A DNA stretch of 64,000 bases from Phenylobacterium sp. (GTDB taxonomy: Bacteria; Pseudomonadota; Alphaproteobacteria; Caulobacterales; Caulobacteraceae): contig SSMU01000001.1 of the NCBI GenBank assembly GCA_004799545.1, forward strand, positions 1-64,000, in the 5' to 3' direction. The notes under the pieces were generated by a model, which did no database searches, was not told the origin of the DNA, and saw nothing but the letters and a program-made list of their open reading frames with translations. Below, piece by piece: positions 47,251 through 55,816 of this stretch. How positions within the stretch are numbered: the first letter of the stretch is position 1; every line of letters begins with the position of its first letter. Made by a program: the position numbers and the translations under genes.

Positions 47251-49449
47251 CTAGGCCGACCGAAGATCGTTGTCGACGATCGGCAAGGTGCGGATCCGCT
47301 TGCCCGTCGCGGCGAAGATCGCGTTCGCCACCGCGGCGATGACCGGTGGGACGGCCGGCTCTCCCGCGCCGCCCCAGACCTCGCCACCGCTCGGCGCCAG
47401 GTGCACATCGATCTTCGGCGCCTCCGCCAGGCGCACCATGCGGTAGGTGTCGAAGTTGCCTTGGACGGCGGCGCCGTCCTTGATCGTGATCTTGCCGTAA
47501 AGGGCGGCGGTGAGCCCGAAGATCACCGAACTCTCGGCCTGCTCGACGATGGTCTGGGGATTGACCATGTTGCGGGTGTCGAGGACGACCGTGACCCGAT
47601 CGACCTTCACCTCGCCGCTCGGTTTCACCGTGACCTCGGCGACCTGGGCGCAGAGGCTGTCCGTGAAATTGCAGATGGCGATGCCGCGTCCGCTGCCCCT
47701 GGGCAGCGGCTTGCCCCAGTCACCCTTCTGGGCGGCGATATCCAACACCTTGATCCAGTCCGGCTTGCCGGCGAGGAGCTTGCGCCGCAGGCGATAGGGA
47801 TCGAGGCGGTTCGCCGCCGCGATCTCGTCGAGGAAACCCTCGATGGCGAAGACGTGCTGGTTGGCGCCGGGCGCGCGATAGAACCAGACCGGCAGGTGGG
47901 TGTTCTTGAGCAGCAGCTCTATGCGCTGGTTCGGCACCGCATAGCCGTTGCTGACCAGGCCATCGACGGCGGGCGGCTCGGCCTTGTCGGGCGGAAATGG
48001 AATGCCGACCGACTGGAAGATCGACGAGGTCACGATACGCATCGACCACGCCGTCGGCAGGCCGTCGGAGCCGGTCGCCGCCTTGAAGGCGACCACCGCA
48101 TGCGGCCGGAACCTGTCGTGGCGCATGTCCTCTTCACGCGTCCAGATCAGCTTGACGGGGCGCTTGACGACCTTGGCGATGGCGATCGCCTGAACGATTT
48201 CATCATTGCCGTCGCGACGGCCGAAGCCGCCCCCGAGAAACGCATTGTGGACGTGGACCTGCTCTGGCTCCAGGCCGGAGGCGGTGGCGGCCGCGTGAAG
48301 CGCGCCCTCCGCGTCCTGGCTTCCCACCCAGACATCCAACCGGTCGGCTTGCAGGTTCACCGTCGCATTCATGGGCTCCATCGGCGAGTGCGACAGGTAA
48401 GGCGTCTCATAGATCGCCTCGAAGGTCCTGGCCCCGCGCGACATCGCCTTGGCGACGTCGCCGTCGTTGCGGGCGACGACCATCTTGGCGCCCAGCGCCG
48501 CACGGAAGTCCTTTGACAGCTGCGCGCTGTTCACAAGTCCGGCGGCGCCGACGTCCCACTGCGGCTGCAGGCGGGACAGGGCCCGCTTCGCGCGCCAGAA
48601 GCTGTCGGTCGCCACGACGGCCACCGCGTGGTCGAGCTTGACGATGGCGACAATGCCCGGCGCGCCGGAGAGGACGGACTCGTCGACGGCCTTGAGCTTG
48701 CCGCCTGGGACGGGACAGGCGGCGATGGCGGCGAAGACCATGCCGGGGACCTGGGCGTCGATCCCGAACTTGGCCGCGCCGTCGGTCTTGTGCGCCACGT
48801 CAACGCGCGGCATGCGCCGCGGAAGGAAGCTGAACTGGGCCGGGGTCTTGATGGTGGGCTCTTTGGCGAGCTTGATCTTGGCGGCGGCCGCGGCGAGCTC
48901 GCCGTAGCGGAGCGTGCGGCCGGACGGCCGATGGGTGACCACGCTCTGCGCAGCCATGCAGTCCGACGCCGGAACCTTCCAGCGCGCGGCGGCGGCCGCG
49001 ATGAGGCGCTCGCGGGCGCTGGCGCCCACCTGCTGCACCATCTTCTGCGACTCGCGAACCGACATGCTGCCGTGCGAGTACATGTTGCCGTAGACGCGGT
49101 TCTCCCGAGCATTGCGGGTCGCAGAGGCGTATTCGATCCGCACCTTCGACCAGTCGCATTGCAGCTCTTCGGTGATCAGCATCGGCAGCGCCGTCATGGA
49201 GCCCTGCCCCATCTCCGCGCGCTGGTAGCGGATCAGGACCGAGTCATCGGGATCGATGGCGATCCAGGCGTCGAGTTCGTGCGGCGCGGAGTCCTTGTCG
49301 TCCCAGGGCTTGTTCGAGACGGTCGCGGCGCGCGCGCCGCCAGGCGCGGCGGCCATGCCGATGCCGATCAGCAGGCCGCCCGCGGCCGACCCGGCCGTGA
49401 AGATGACCTGGCGGCGGCTGAGGTCCGGAGCGACACGGGTTGCGCGCAT
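47251..49449 (-). CDS. Molybdopterin-binding large subunit, IorB-like (xanthine dehydrogenase family)
   Basis: A 732-residue protein with a twin-arginine signal (LSRRQVIFTAGSAAGGLLIG), so it is exported folded with its cofactor. Molybdenum-site motifs are visible: GGGFGRRDGNDEIVQ and the active-site Glu in VWGGAGEPAVPP. MPRVDVAHKTDGAAKFGID opens the first domain. It resembles isoquinoline 1-oxidoreductase and membrane aldehyde dehydrogenases that pair with a 2Fe-2S subunit and cytochrome c, both adjacent. It hydroxylates N-heterocycles or oxidises aldehydes; which cannot be read. Ribosome binding site TGAGGA. Confidence 0.95.
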   Translation of the reverse strand: MRATRVAPDLSRRQVIFTAGSAAGGLLIGIGMAAAPGGARAATVSNKPWDDKDSAPHELDAWIAIDPDDSVLIRYQRAEMGQGSMTALPMLITEELQCDWSKVRIEYASATRNARENRVYGNMYSHGSMSVRESQKMVQQVGASARERLIAAAAARWKVPASDCMAAQSVVTHRPSGRTLRYGELAAAAAKIKLAKEPTIKTPAQFSFLPRRMPRVDVAHKTDGAAKFGIDAQVPGMVFAAIAACPVPGGKLKAVDESVLSGAPGIVAIVKLDHAVAVVATDSFWRAKRALSRLQPQWDVGAAGLVNSAQLSKDFRAALGAKMVVARNDGDVAKAMSRGARTFEAIYETPYLSHSPMEPMNATVNLQADRLDVWVGSQDAEGALHAAATASGLEPEQVHVHNAFLGGGFGRRDGNDEIVQAIAIAKVVKRPVKLIWTREEDMRHDRFRPHAVVAFKAATGSDGLPTAWSMRIVTSSIFQSVGIPFPPDKAEPPAVDGLVSNGYAVPNQRIELLLKNTHLPVWFYRAPGANQHVFAIEGFLDEIAAANRLDPYRLRRKLLAGKPDWIKVLDIAAQKGDWGKPLPRGSGRGIAICNFTDSLCAQVAEVTVKPSGEVKVDRVTVVLDTRNMVNPQTIVEQAESSVIFGLTAALYGKITIKDGAAVQGNFDTYRMVRLAEAPKIDVHLAPSGGEVWGGAGEPAVPPVIAAVANAIFAATGKRIRTLPIVDNDLRSA

Positions 49450-49459
49450 CGCGGCGTCC

Positions 49460-49915
49460 TCAGGCCTTCACCGCGTTCGCGGCGCGATGAATGGCGCGGC
49501 GCAGGGCCGGATAGGTCCCGCAGCGGCAGATGTTGGTGACGTTCGCGTCGATGTCGGCGTCCGTCGGCTTGGCGAAGGTCTTCAGGAACGCGGCCACCGC
49601 CATGATCTGCCCCGACTGGCAGTAGCCGCACTGCGGAACGCTTTCTTCAATCCACGCGCGCTGCACCGGATGGCTGTTGTCGGGCGAGAGACCTTCGATC
49701 GTGACGATCTTGGCGCCGTCGAGCGCCCCGATCGGCACGGAGCAGGATCGCATGGCGGCGCCGTTGATGTGGACGGTGCAGGCGCCGCATTGCGCGATCC
49801 CGCAGCCGAACTTCGTTCCGGTCAAACCGATCACGTCGCGCAGCACCCAGAGCAGCGGAGTATCGGGCTCGATGTCGATCTGCCGGGAGGTTCCGTTGAC
49901 TTGGATCGTGATCAC
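49460..49915 (-). CDS. [2Fe-2S]-binding small subunit, IorA-like
   Basis: A 151-residue iron-sulfur protein with two clusters. The plant-type ferredoxin cluster is [25 protein letters not shown] (Cys spacing C-x4-C-x2-C), and the alpha-helical cluster has [11 protein letters not shown] and [10 protein letters not shown]. It passes electrons from the molybdenum site to the cytochrome. The GTG at 49915 follows GGAGAGCC. The molybdoprotein gene begins 10 bp downstream and the DoxX gene ends 21 bp upstream. There is no signal peptide; presumably it is co-exported with the Tat subunit. Confidence 0.96.
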   Translation of the reverse strand: MITIQVNGTSRQIDIEPDTPLLWVLRDVIGLTGTKFGCGIAQCGACTVHINGAAMRSCSVPIGALDGAKIVTIEGLSPDNSHPVQRAWIEESVPQCGYCQSGQIMAVAAFLKTFAKPTDADIDANVTNICRCGTYPALRRAIHRAANAVKA

Positions 49916-49936
49916 CTTGGCTCTCCAGTCATCGAC

Positions 49937-50365
49937 TCAGCCGGCCGACACCGCGCCAGCAGCCTGACCGCCGCGCTTCGCCCGCAGGCTGTCGATGCTG
50001 AGCGCGCCCGCGCCGTAGACGACGAGCTGCAGGATGCCGCCGGTCATCACCAGGTTCTTGATGAAGTGGAAGATCTGGTTGGGATCGTCGAAATGCAAGT
50101 GGAAGAAAACCGCCGTCGCCAGGCAGAACAGGCAGAAGATCCCGGCCACGACGCGCGTCTGAAAACCCAGGATCATCAGGAGGCCGCAGCCGACCTCGAC
50201 CGCGATCGCGCCGACGTAGGCCAGCGTCGGGGGCAGGGGGAGCGTGGAGGATTTGATCAGCGCGATCGTGCCGGCGTAGTTGGCGACCTTGCTCAAGCCG
50301 CTCGCCATGAACGGCAAGCCGATGAACAGGCGGCCGACGAGCGGCAGATAGCGTGTGGCATTCAT
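49937..50365 (-). CDS. DoxX-family membrane protein
   Basis: A 142-residue protein with four membrane helices: YLPLVGRLFIGLPFMASGLS, AYVGAIAVEVGCGLLMILGF, VAGIFCLFCLATAVFFHLHF, and HFIKNLVMTGGILQLVVYGA. It belongs to the DoxX group, found near redox enzymes. The FFHLHF stretch, with paired His, is typical of the DoxX signature. The ATG at 50365 is preceded by CGGAG. It heads the molybdenum hydroxylase genes and may link them to the quinone pool. Role not proven for this subfamily. Confidence 0.9.
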   Translation of the reverse strand: MNATRYLPLVGRLFIGLPFMASGLSKVANYAGTIALIKSSTLPLPPTLAYVGAIAVEVGCGLLMILGFQTRVVAGIFCLFCLATAVFFHLHFDDPNQIFHFIKNLVMTGGILQLVVYGAGALSIDSLRAKRGGQAAGAVSAG

Positions 50366-50449
50366 GGTCGTGGCTCCGTTGCTCAGTGAATTCGGTGACA
50401 TCGGTGGGTCGGGTTCTGGCGGCCTCCGCCGTGGCCACGGTTGCAAGAA

Positions 50450-51415
50450 CTAAGGACTCGCCGGGGCCCGTAGACGCTCGGCGAGGTAGGCGCCGACGGC
50501 GTCCAACGCCTGAGCCGCGGCCTTCAGTCTTCCGACGCTGGCGGGGAACCCATGGGGCATCCCCATCCAGACGTCGGCTCGGGCGTCGACGCCGGCGGCG
50601 ACCGCCCGCTCGACGTATCGGAGCGAGTCGTCCAGCAGCACTTCGTCGTCGCCCACATGGATGCGGACGGAAGGCAGGTCGGAAAGCGGGCCGTGAAGGG
50701 GTGACGCCAGGGGATGCGTCGGATCGGCGCCGCCGAGATAGGACTGCACGAGTTCCGCGACCTGCGGGCGGGTGAAGAGCGGATCGGCCTCCGCGCGCGT
50801 TTCATAGGTCGCCCCCGAAAGCGTGAGATCGGTCACCGGTGACATCACGGCTACGCCCACAAGGGCCGGCTTGACGCGGGCGGCTTCGCCGGTGATGCGC
50901 GATGCGAGCCCCAGCGCCAGGTTGCCGCCTGCGGAGTCTCCCGTAAGCGCGACGCGGTGAACGCCGCGCTCGGCCAGGCCCCGGTAACAGGCCAGCACGT
51001 CGTCGGTGGCGGCCGGGAAGGGATGTTCGGGCGCAAGCCGATAGTCCGGAATGAACGCCCTCGCCCCTGCTCTCGCGGCGATCTGCCCAACGAGATGGCG
51101 ATAGGCCTTGGCGGATCCGAAGTTGAACCAGCCCCCATGCAGGTGGAGGATGGCGTCGTGCGACGGCCAATCGGCAGGCATCGCCCAAAGCCCGGGTACG
51201 CCGCCGACGCTGGACGCCTCGAATGTCACGTCGTCGCGGGGCGAGACACTTTCCATGAAGGCGTCGAACTGTCCGCGCGTTTCGGGTCCCTGCCGCGCGC
51301 CCTTGGCGGCGCTGGTCATGGCGCGCATGACCGCCGTGACCGCGGCGTCCTCGGGATCGAGCGGATGGGTGGCGACAAATCCCGCTGATGTGCGGTTTGC
51401 GGTTGATCCCTGCAC
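50450..51415 (-). CDS. Alpha/beta hydrolase, hormone-sensitive-lipase-type esterase
   Basis: A 321-residue esterase of family IV. The oxyanion-hole motif HLHGGWFNFGSAKAYR, the nucleophile elbow TGDSAGGNLAL, the acid in HVGDDEVLLDDSLRY and the His in GMPHGFPASVG are all present. It hydrolyses short-chain esters or lactones and may open the substrate of the downstream oxidation enzymes. The start is GTG at 51415 with AGAGG nine bases before it. It is probably the first gene of the leftward cluster, with an 84-bp gap to doxX. Confidence 0.92.
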   Translation of the reverse strand: MQGSTANRTSAGFVATHPLDPEDAAVTAVMRAMTSAAKGARQGPETRGQFDAFMESVSPRDDVTFEASSVGGVPGLWAMPADWPSHDAILHLHGGWFNFGSAKAYRHLVGQIAARAGARAFIPDYRLAPEHPFPAATDDVLACYRGLAERGVHRVALTGDSAGGNLALGLASRITGEAARVKPALVGVAVMSPVTDLTLSGATYETRAEADPLFTRPQVAELVQSYLGGADPTHPLASPLHGPLSDLPSVRIHVGDDEVLLDDSLRYVERAVAAGVDARADVWMGMPHGFPASVGRLKAAAQALDAVGAYLAERLRAPASP

Positions 51416-51978
51416 GACCAGTGCCTCTTTGGATTGGGGGGGAAAGCGTCTGTCAGGCCGGCCTCGGTCGCGCGACGTCAGCCGTGCCGCTTGTTCGCCA
51501 CCTCCGCGATCTTTCGGCCCAATGATCCGAGCGACCGCGATCCTCGGCATTTCCCGGCGACGCCTCTGGTACGAATTCGGCGGCGCGCGCCGGATTCCGA
51601 CCGAAACAGGCGCCGATGAGCCCGCCGGGCTTCGCAGTCGCGTGGACCTCGGCCAGACTAGAGTTGAGGCGCGTGCGGAGACGTGCGGGAATCGCGCCTT
51701 GAGGCAGGACGTCGGAAGGTCGCCGCGAGCGCATGGTCGAGCGCGCCGAGAATTGGGCGGGCCGTGAAATGGCTCAACACTGCCACCGTCTTGAGATGCG
51801 AGTCGCCAGCGGCGGCGGGTCCTGGAATGGCAAACCTGGAAACTTAGAGTTTTCTATTTCGCGCCCTGGCGACGCTGGAGCTGCGCTCGCCAAGGGCGCA
51901 TGACGACGAGAACCGATATCCGTGTGCGCACCACGGAGAAACCAACCGCCTGGGGGCCGGTCTGAAGCGGAGGGTCGA
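51416..51978. other. Divergent control region, no gene seen
   Basis: This 563-bp stretch separates the leftward catabolic cluster from a rightward araC gene. Open frames inside have atypical codon choice and no ribosome binding sites, so I call no gene. It should carry the promoter of the esterase-to-SnoaL operon and the araC promoter. Short A/T-richer patches at about 51835-51860 (AACTTAGAGTTTTCTATTT) are the best promoter candidate for araC. Confidence 0.5.
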
Positions 51979-52917
51979 ATGACAGCGGCGCACGGCCTGA
52001 CGACGCAGTCCAATCCGCGTCCGTATGGCGACGACCTGGGGGCGGTCTTCGGCGCGCGCAAGGCGGCGTCCCTGCTGAACCGGTCCTTTTCCGAGGCCGA
52101 GATCGCCATCACCGAGATCAAGCTGGACCGGTCGTTCGGACAGCCCACCTCGCCCGGCCCCCAGCGCGACGGCTACATCATCAGCTTCCCGATCCTCGGG
52201 CAGGAGCGGATGGGCTATTGGGAGGAGGGCCGCCATCTCGGCGAGTTGGACCTTGCGGCCGGGGCCGTCACCGTCCACGACTGCCGACGCCAACCGATGG
52301 TCTTCATCGATGGCCCTGTCCACACGCTCCTCTGGTACGTGTCGAACAAGGCGCTCGACGCTCTGGCCGAGGACGCCAGTGTCCCGCGCATCGGCGGTCT
52401 CCGCCACGACGCCACCCCCGGAAACTTCGACGGGACGATCAGCGCCATCAACCTGAGCCTGCTCGCCGCCCTGAAGGCGCCGGAACACGCCAATCGGCTC
52501 TTCGTGGACCATGTGACCTTGGCCTTCGCCACGCACGTGGCCCAGACCTACGGCGGCATGGAAGCGGCCGCCCGCCTCGTCGAGGGCGGCCTTGCGCCGT
52601 GGCAGGAGCGGCGAGCGAAGGAGATGCTGCTCGCCGACCTGACCGGGGCCATCCCCTTGGCCGAAATCTCAGCAGCCTGCCGCCTGTCGTCCAGCCACTT
52701 TGCGCGGGCGTTCCGGCGCTCGGCGGGCCTGGCCCCCCACGCCTGGCTGCTCCAGGCCCGGATCGAGCGGTCCATGATCCTCCTGCGCGAGAACCGGTTG
52801 TCGCTTTCGGAGATCGCGCTGGTCTGCGGCTTCGTCGATCAGAGCCATTTCACCCGCGTCTTCGTCCGGCGGGTCAGCATGACCCCAGGCGCCTGGCGGC
52901 GCATGGTCTTCTCCTGA
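51979..52917 (+). CDS. AraC-family transcriptional regulator
   Basis: A 312-residue regulator. The N-terminal ligand domain has GYIISFPILGQERMGYWEEG, CRRQPMVFIDGPVHTLLWYV and ALDALAEDASVPRIGGL. The C-terminal double HTH has PLAEISAACRLSSSHFARAF, RRSAGLAPHAWLLQARIERS and SLSEIALVCGFVDQSHFTRV. AGGGTCG precedes the ATG at 51979, and GCGGAGGG is a good ribosome binding site. It is closely similar to the araC at 53593-54516. Divergent placement suggests it controls the esterase/molybdenum-hydroxylase cluster. Confidence 0.93.
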   Translation: MTAAHGLTTQSNPRPYGDDLGAVFGARKAASLLNRSFSEAEIAITEIKLDRSFGQPTSPGPQRDGYIISFPILGQERMGYWEEGRHLGELDLAAGAVTVHDCRRQPMVFIDGPVHTLLWYVSNKALDALAEDASVPRIGGLRHDATPGNFDGTISAINLSLLAALKAPEHANRLFVDHVTLAFATHVAQTYGGMEAAARLVEGGLAPWQERRAKEMLLADLTGAIPLAEISAACRLSSSHFARAFRRSAGLAPHAWLLQARIERSMILLRENRLSLSEIALVCGFVDQSHFTRVFVRRVSMTPGAWRRMVFS

Positions 52918-53109
52918 TGCGGCGGCGGTCCCAACTTTCGCCCGGGAACGAACCGGCGCCGACCAAATCGTACCAGAGACGCGCGCAGAAGACGGCGAAC
53001 ATCGACCCTGCCCGGATCGCCTCTTCAGGGGCATCGGCGGCGGTTGCGAAGAGGCTGCGCCGGCCACCGGCCGACCGTCCAGGACGCCGGGCGCAACGGA
53101 GCGTGCGAG

Positions 53110-53562
53110 ATGCCAGCTCTCTCTCCCGCAGCGATCGTCGGGATCGTGGCGATCGCCGGGTTTTCGCTGGGGGGGCTCACCTGCGTGGCGCTCGCCCATT
53201 TCGCCCGGCGACGGCAATTCCAGGCCAGCCAGATTCTCCGCGACCTGGATCGACGGGAGGACGTTTACGCGCGGCTCGTCGAGCAGGCTTCCGAGATGTG
53301 GCTGGACGCCTTGGAGACGCCGCATGATCCGGCAAACCTCATCGGGCTCACGGCCCTGGTCGGGCGAGTCCGGATGGCCAGCAGCCGCCCCGTCCTGGAG
53401 GCCGCGGAGGCGATGGTCGACTTCCTGTTCGACGCCTGCGATCGGAAGCCGGCCGATGTCCGCCAGTTGGTCGCACAGGCGCCGCGGGAGTTCATGGAGC
53501 CTCTTCGGGCCTTCACGGCCGCGTGCCGAAACGAACGCGAGCAGATGCTGCGTGCGCTCTAG
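53110..53562 (+). CDS. Membrane-anchored protein of unknown function
   Basis: A 150-residue protein with one N-terminal membrane segment (IVGIVAIAGFSLGGLTCVAL) followed by a basic stretch (HFARRRQFQASQIL) and a helical cytosolic domain (DVYARLVEQASEMWLDALET, RVRMASSRPVLEAAEAMVDF, REFMEPLRAFTAACRNEREQ). This topology places the domain in the cytoplasm. GGAG lies about six bases before the ATG at 53110. It sits between two paralogous araC genes, with 30 bp to the second. No family recognised. Confidence 0.7.
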   Translation: MPALSPAAIVGIVAIAGFSLGGLTCVALAHFARRRQFQASQILRDLDRREDVYARLVEQASEMWLDALETPHDPANLIGLTALVGRVRMASSRPVLEAAEAMVDFLFDACDRKPADVRQLVAQAPREFMEPLRAFTAACRNEREQMLRAL

Positions 53563-53592
53563 CGCCGCGTCGAATGGGGCGGGGCTCGCCCT

Positions 53593-54516
53593 ATGAGCCT
53601 CGGCGCCGCGACGGCCGGCCGGCCCGACGCCTTCAGGGCCCGGGTCGCCAGCAATCTCCAGCTCGAAGAGGCCGCCGTCGTCGTCACCTCGGCGCTCCGA
53701 CACCCACAGTTCGCCGCCATCGAATGGATCGTCGATGCGCCCACTGGCGAGCTGTCCGAGCCCATACCGCCGGAGGACGCCTATCTCCTCGCGGTCCATC
53801 TCGGCGCGGCGCGCGAGAAGCACTACTGGGAGGCGGGTCGCCAGGTCGGACGTTTCGTTCGGGTCGCGGGGCAGTCAGCGATCAGCGACCTCAGGCGCCA
53901 GCCACAGCTCCTGTTCGACACGCCTGTCCATGCCCTTCTCGTCTACCTGCCGCGCGCGGCGATGAACGCCCTGGCCGAGGCGTCCGGCCAGCCGCCCGTG
54001 GAAGACCTGCGCTTCGAACCGGGCGCGGGGTTCCGGGACGACACCTTCTGGGGCCTGGCGCAGGCGTTGCTGCCGGCGCTGCGGGCGCCCGAGCAGGTCA
54101 GCCGGCTGTTCACGGACAACGTCGCCCTCGCGCTGGCCTCGCACGCCGCCTCCTACGCCGACCGCGACCTTGCCCGTCCCTTTCGCGGCGGCTTGGCCCC
54201 ATGGCAGGAGAAACGGGCGAAGGAGATGATGCTCGCCGATGTCGGCGACATCTCGCTCGGCGATCTCGCGGCGGCCTGCGGCATCTCGGCCAGCCACTTC
54301 GCCCGCTCGTTCCGCAAGTGCACAGGCCTTACGCCGCACGCCTGGTTGCTGCGGGTCCGTGTCCAGCAGGCGATGGTGAGGCTCAGGCGGGACGACGAAA
54401 CGGTCGCCTCCGCGGCGGCGGCCTGCGGCTTCGCCGACCCCAGCCACTTCGCGCGCGTGTTCATCCGCCACGTGGGCTTGAGCCCAAGCGCCTGGCGGCG
54501 GCTGGCGATGCGCTGA
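53593..54516 (+). CDS. AraC-family transcriptional regulator, paralogue
   Basis: A 307-residue regulator with the same architecture as the one at 51979: AAREKHYWEAGRQVGRFVRV, LRRQPQLLFDTPVHALLVYL and the HTHs SLGDLAAACGISASHFARSF, RKCTGLTPHAWLLRVRVQQA and VASAAAACGFADPSHFARVF. The linker GGLAPWQEKRAKEMMLAD is nearly identical in both copies. It probably controls the rightward genes beginning with the YcaC-like hydrolase, 124 bp away. No strong ribosome binding site is visible before the ATG at 53593. Confidence 0.92.
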   Translation: MSLGAATAGRPDAFRARVASNLQLEEAAVVVTSALRHPQFAAIEWIVDAPTGELSEPIPPEDAYLLAVHLGAAREKHYWEAGRQVGRFVRVAGQSAISDLRRQPQLLFDTPVHALLVYLPRAAMNALAEASGQPPVEDLRFEPGAGFRDDTFWGLAQALLPALRAPEQVSRLFTDNVALALASHAASYADRDLARPFRGGLAPWQEKRAKEMMLADVGDISLGDLAAACGISASHFARSFRKCTGLTPHAWLLRVRVQQAMVRLRRDDETVASAAAACGFADPSHFARVFIRHVGLSPSAWRRLAMR

Positions 54517-54640
54517 GCCGCACCTTTCGACCGAAACGCCCGCCTGGCGACGATCCCGTACAAGCCGCCGTCCGCAGGGGCGTCAGACTGGCTCGGCGCT
54601 GGTCGCCTGACCCACACCGCTTTTTCCGAAGGGCCCCTTC

Positions 54641-55291
54641 ATGGAAACCTCGCCCAAGGCCGGACTCGACGCCCTGCTCACGCCCGACAATTGCGTGGTG
54701 GTGATGATCGACCACCAGCCGTTCCAGCTCGCCAACGTCAACAGCCACGAGCCGACGATGGTGGTCAACAACGCCACCGGCCTCGCCCGGACAGCGAAGA
54801 TATTCGGCGTCCCGGTCGTCCTCACCACGGTGATGGAGGGGCGGGGCGGCTACATCTTCAAATCCATCCAGGACCTTTTCCCCGACCAGAAGACCATCGA
54901 CCGCACTTTCATCAACGCCTGGGAAGATCAGCGGGTCGTCGACGCGGTGAAGAAGACCGGCCGCAAGAAGGTCGTGTTCGCCGCCTTGTGGACCGAGATG
55001 TGCCTGGCGATGCCGGTGATCCAGGCGCTGGGCGAGGGCTGGGACGTCTACATCGTCACCGACGCCTCGGGCGGCGTCTCCAAGGAAGCCCACGACATGG
55101 CCGTACGCCGCATGGTGGCGGCCGGCGCCCAGCCGATCACCTGGCTCGGCATGGGCGGCGAACTGCAGCGCGACTGGGCGCGGACCGAGCACGTCGGCGA
55201 ACTCGCGGAGATGTTCGCCGCTCACGCGGGCGGAACCGGAATCGCGATCGCCTGGGAATACCAGCTGCTCAACACCGCCCAGAAAGCCTGA
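54641..55291 (+). CDS. YcaC-like isochorismatase-family hydrolase
   Basis: A 216-residue cysteine hydrolase. The catalytic Asp is in NCVVVMIDHQPFQLANVNS, and the Cys in FAALWTEMCLAMPVIQALGE; DVYIVTDASGGVSKEAHDMA follows. The C-terminal GTGIAIAWEYQLLN is typical of the YcaC group, which acts on amides or esters of unknown identity. A start at 54641 leaves METSPKAGLDALLTPDN before the core. It begins a rightward run of four genes with gaps of 24, 36 and 53 bp, likely an operon. Confidence 0.92.
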   Translation: METSPKAGLDALLTPDNCVVVMIDHQPFQLANVNSHEPTMVVNNATGLARTAKIFGVPVVLTTVMEGRGGYIFKSIQDLFPDQKTIDRTFINAWEDQRVVDAVKKTGRKKVVFAALWTEMCLAMPVIQALGEGWDVYIVTDASGGVSKEAHDMAVRRMVAAGAQPITWLGMGGELQRDWARTEHVGELAEMFAAHAGGTGIAIAWEYQLLNTAQKA

Positions 55292-55315
55292 CCCCTCGAA
55301 TCTGGAGTCCGCATC

Positions 55316-55780
55316 GTGACCTTGACCGCGCACGAGACCGCCAACGAGCAGACGATCCGCAAGCTCTATTCCCTGGCCGAGGCCAAGTCGAAGGACACAC
55401 CCGCGTTCGTGGCCATGTTCGGGGAGGGCGGCTACTTCTACGACGTCGCCGCCGCCAAGAAGTACTACGGCGACGACATCGGAGTCACCGTCGACGTCTA
55501 CGCGGCCGCCTTCCCGGACATGCACCGGGAGCTGATCGAGGTGTACGTCACCGGCGACCTGGTCGTCGTCGAGCTCACCCTGAACGGCGTCCACAACGGC
55601 GACCTCAACCTGCCGAAGGGCGTCGTCCCCCCGACCCACAAGAAGATGACCACGCCCTGCTGCGACGTGTTCCACCTGAAGGACGGCAAGGTGATCTCCT
55701 TCCACTGCTACGTCGCGGTGCCGGTCCTGCTCGAACAGCTGGGCATCTTCCTGAACCTCCAGGCCGCCTTCCGTCACTGA
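55316..55780 (+). CDS. SnoaL-like polyketide-cyclase-fold protein
   Basis: A 154-residue NTF2-fold protein with ETANEQTIRKLYSLAEAKSK, TPAFVAMFGEGGYFYDVAAA, AAFPDMHRELIEVYVTGDLV and DVFHLKDGKVISFHCYVAVP. This is the ester cyclase/SnoaL_2 pattern, with the conserved FPD and H residues. Relatives catalyse intramolecular cyclisation or act as steroid/polyketide isomerases. The start is GTG at 55316 after GGAG. It probably belongs to the hydrolase-SnoaL-binding protein-SnoaL operon. Confidence 0.87.
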   Translation: MTLTAHETANEQTIRKLYSLAEAKSKDTPAFVAMFGEGGYFYDVAAAKKYYGDDIGVTVDVYAAAFPDMHRELIEVYVTGDLVVVELTLNGVHNGDLNLPKGVVPPTHKKMTTPCCDVFHLKDGKVISFHCYVAVPVLLEQLGIFLNLQAAFRH

Positions 55781-55816
55781 GCCCACTTCGATCCAGCTAA
55801 GGGAGGACGTCGGCGA

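Noticed and set aside
51453..51734. A 93-codon leftward frame in the divergent control region
   Set aside because: No ribosome binding site, atypical residue mix and no recognisable pattern; it lies where promoters are expected.
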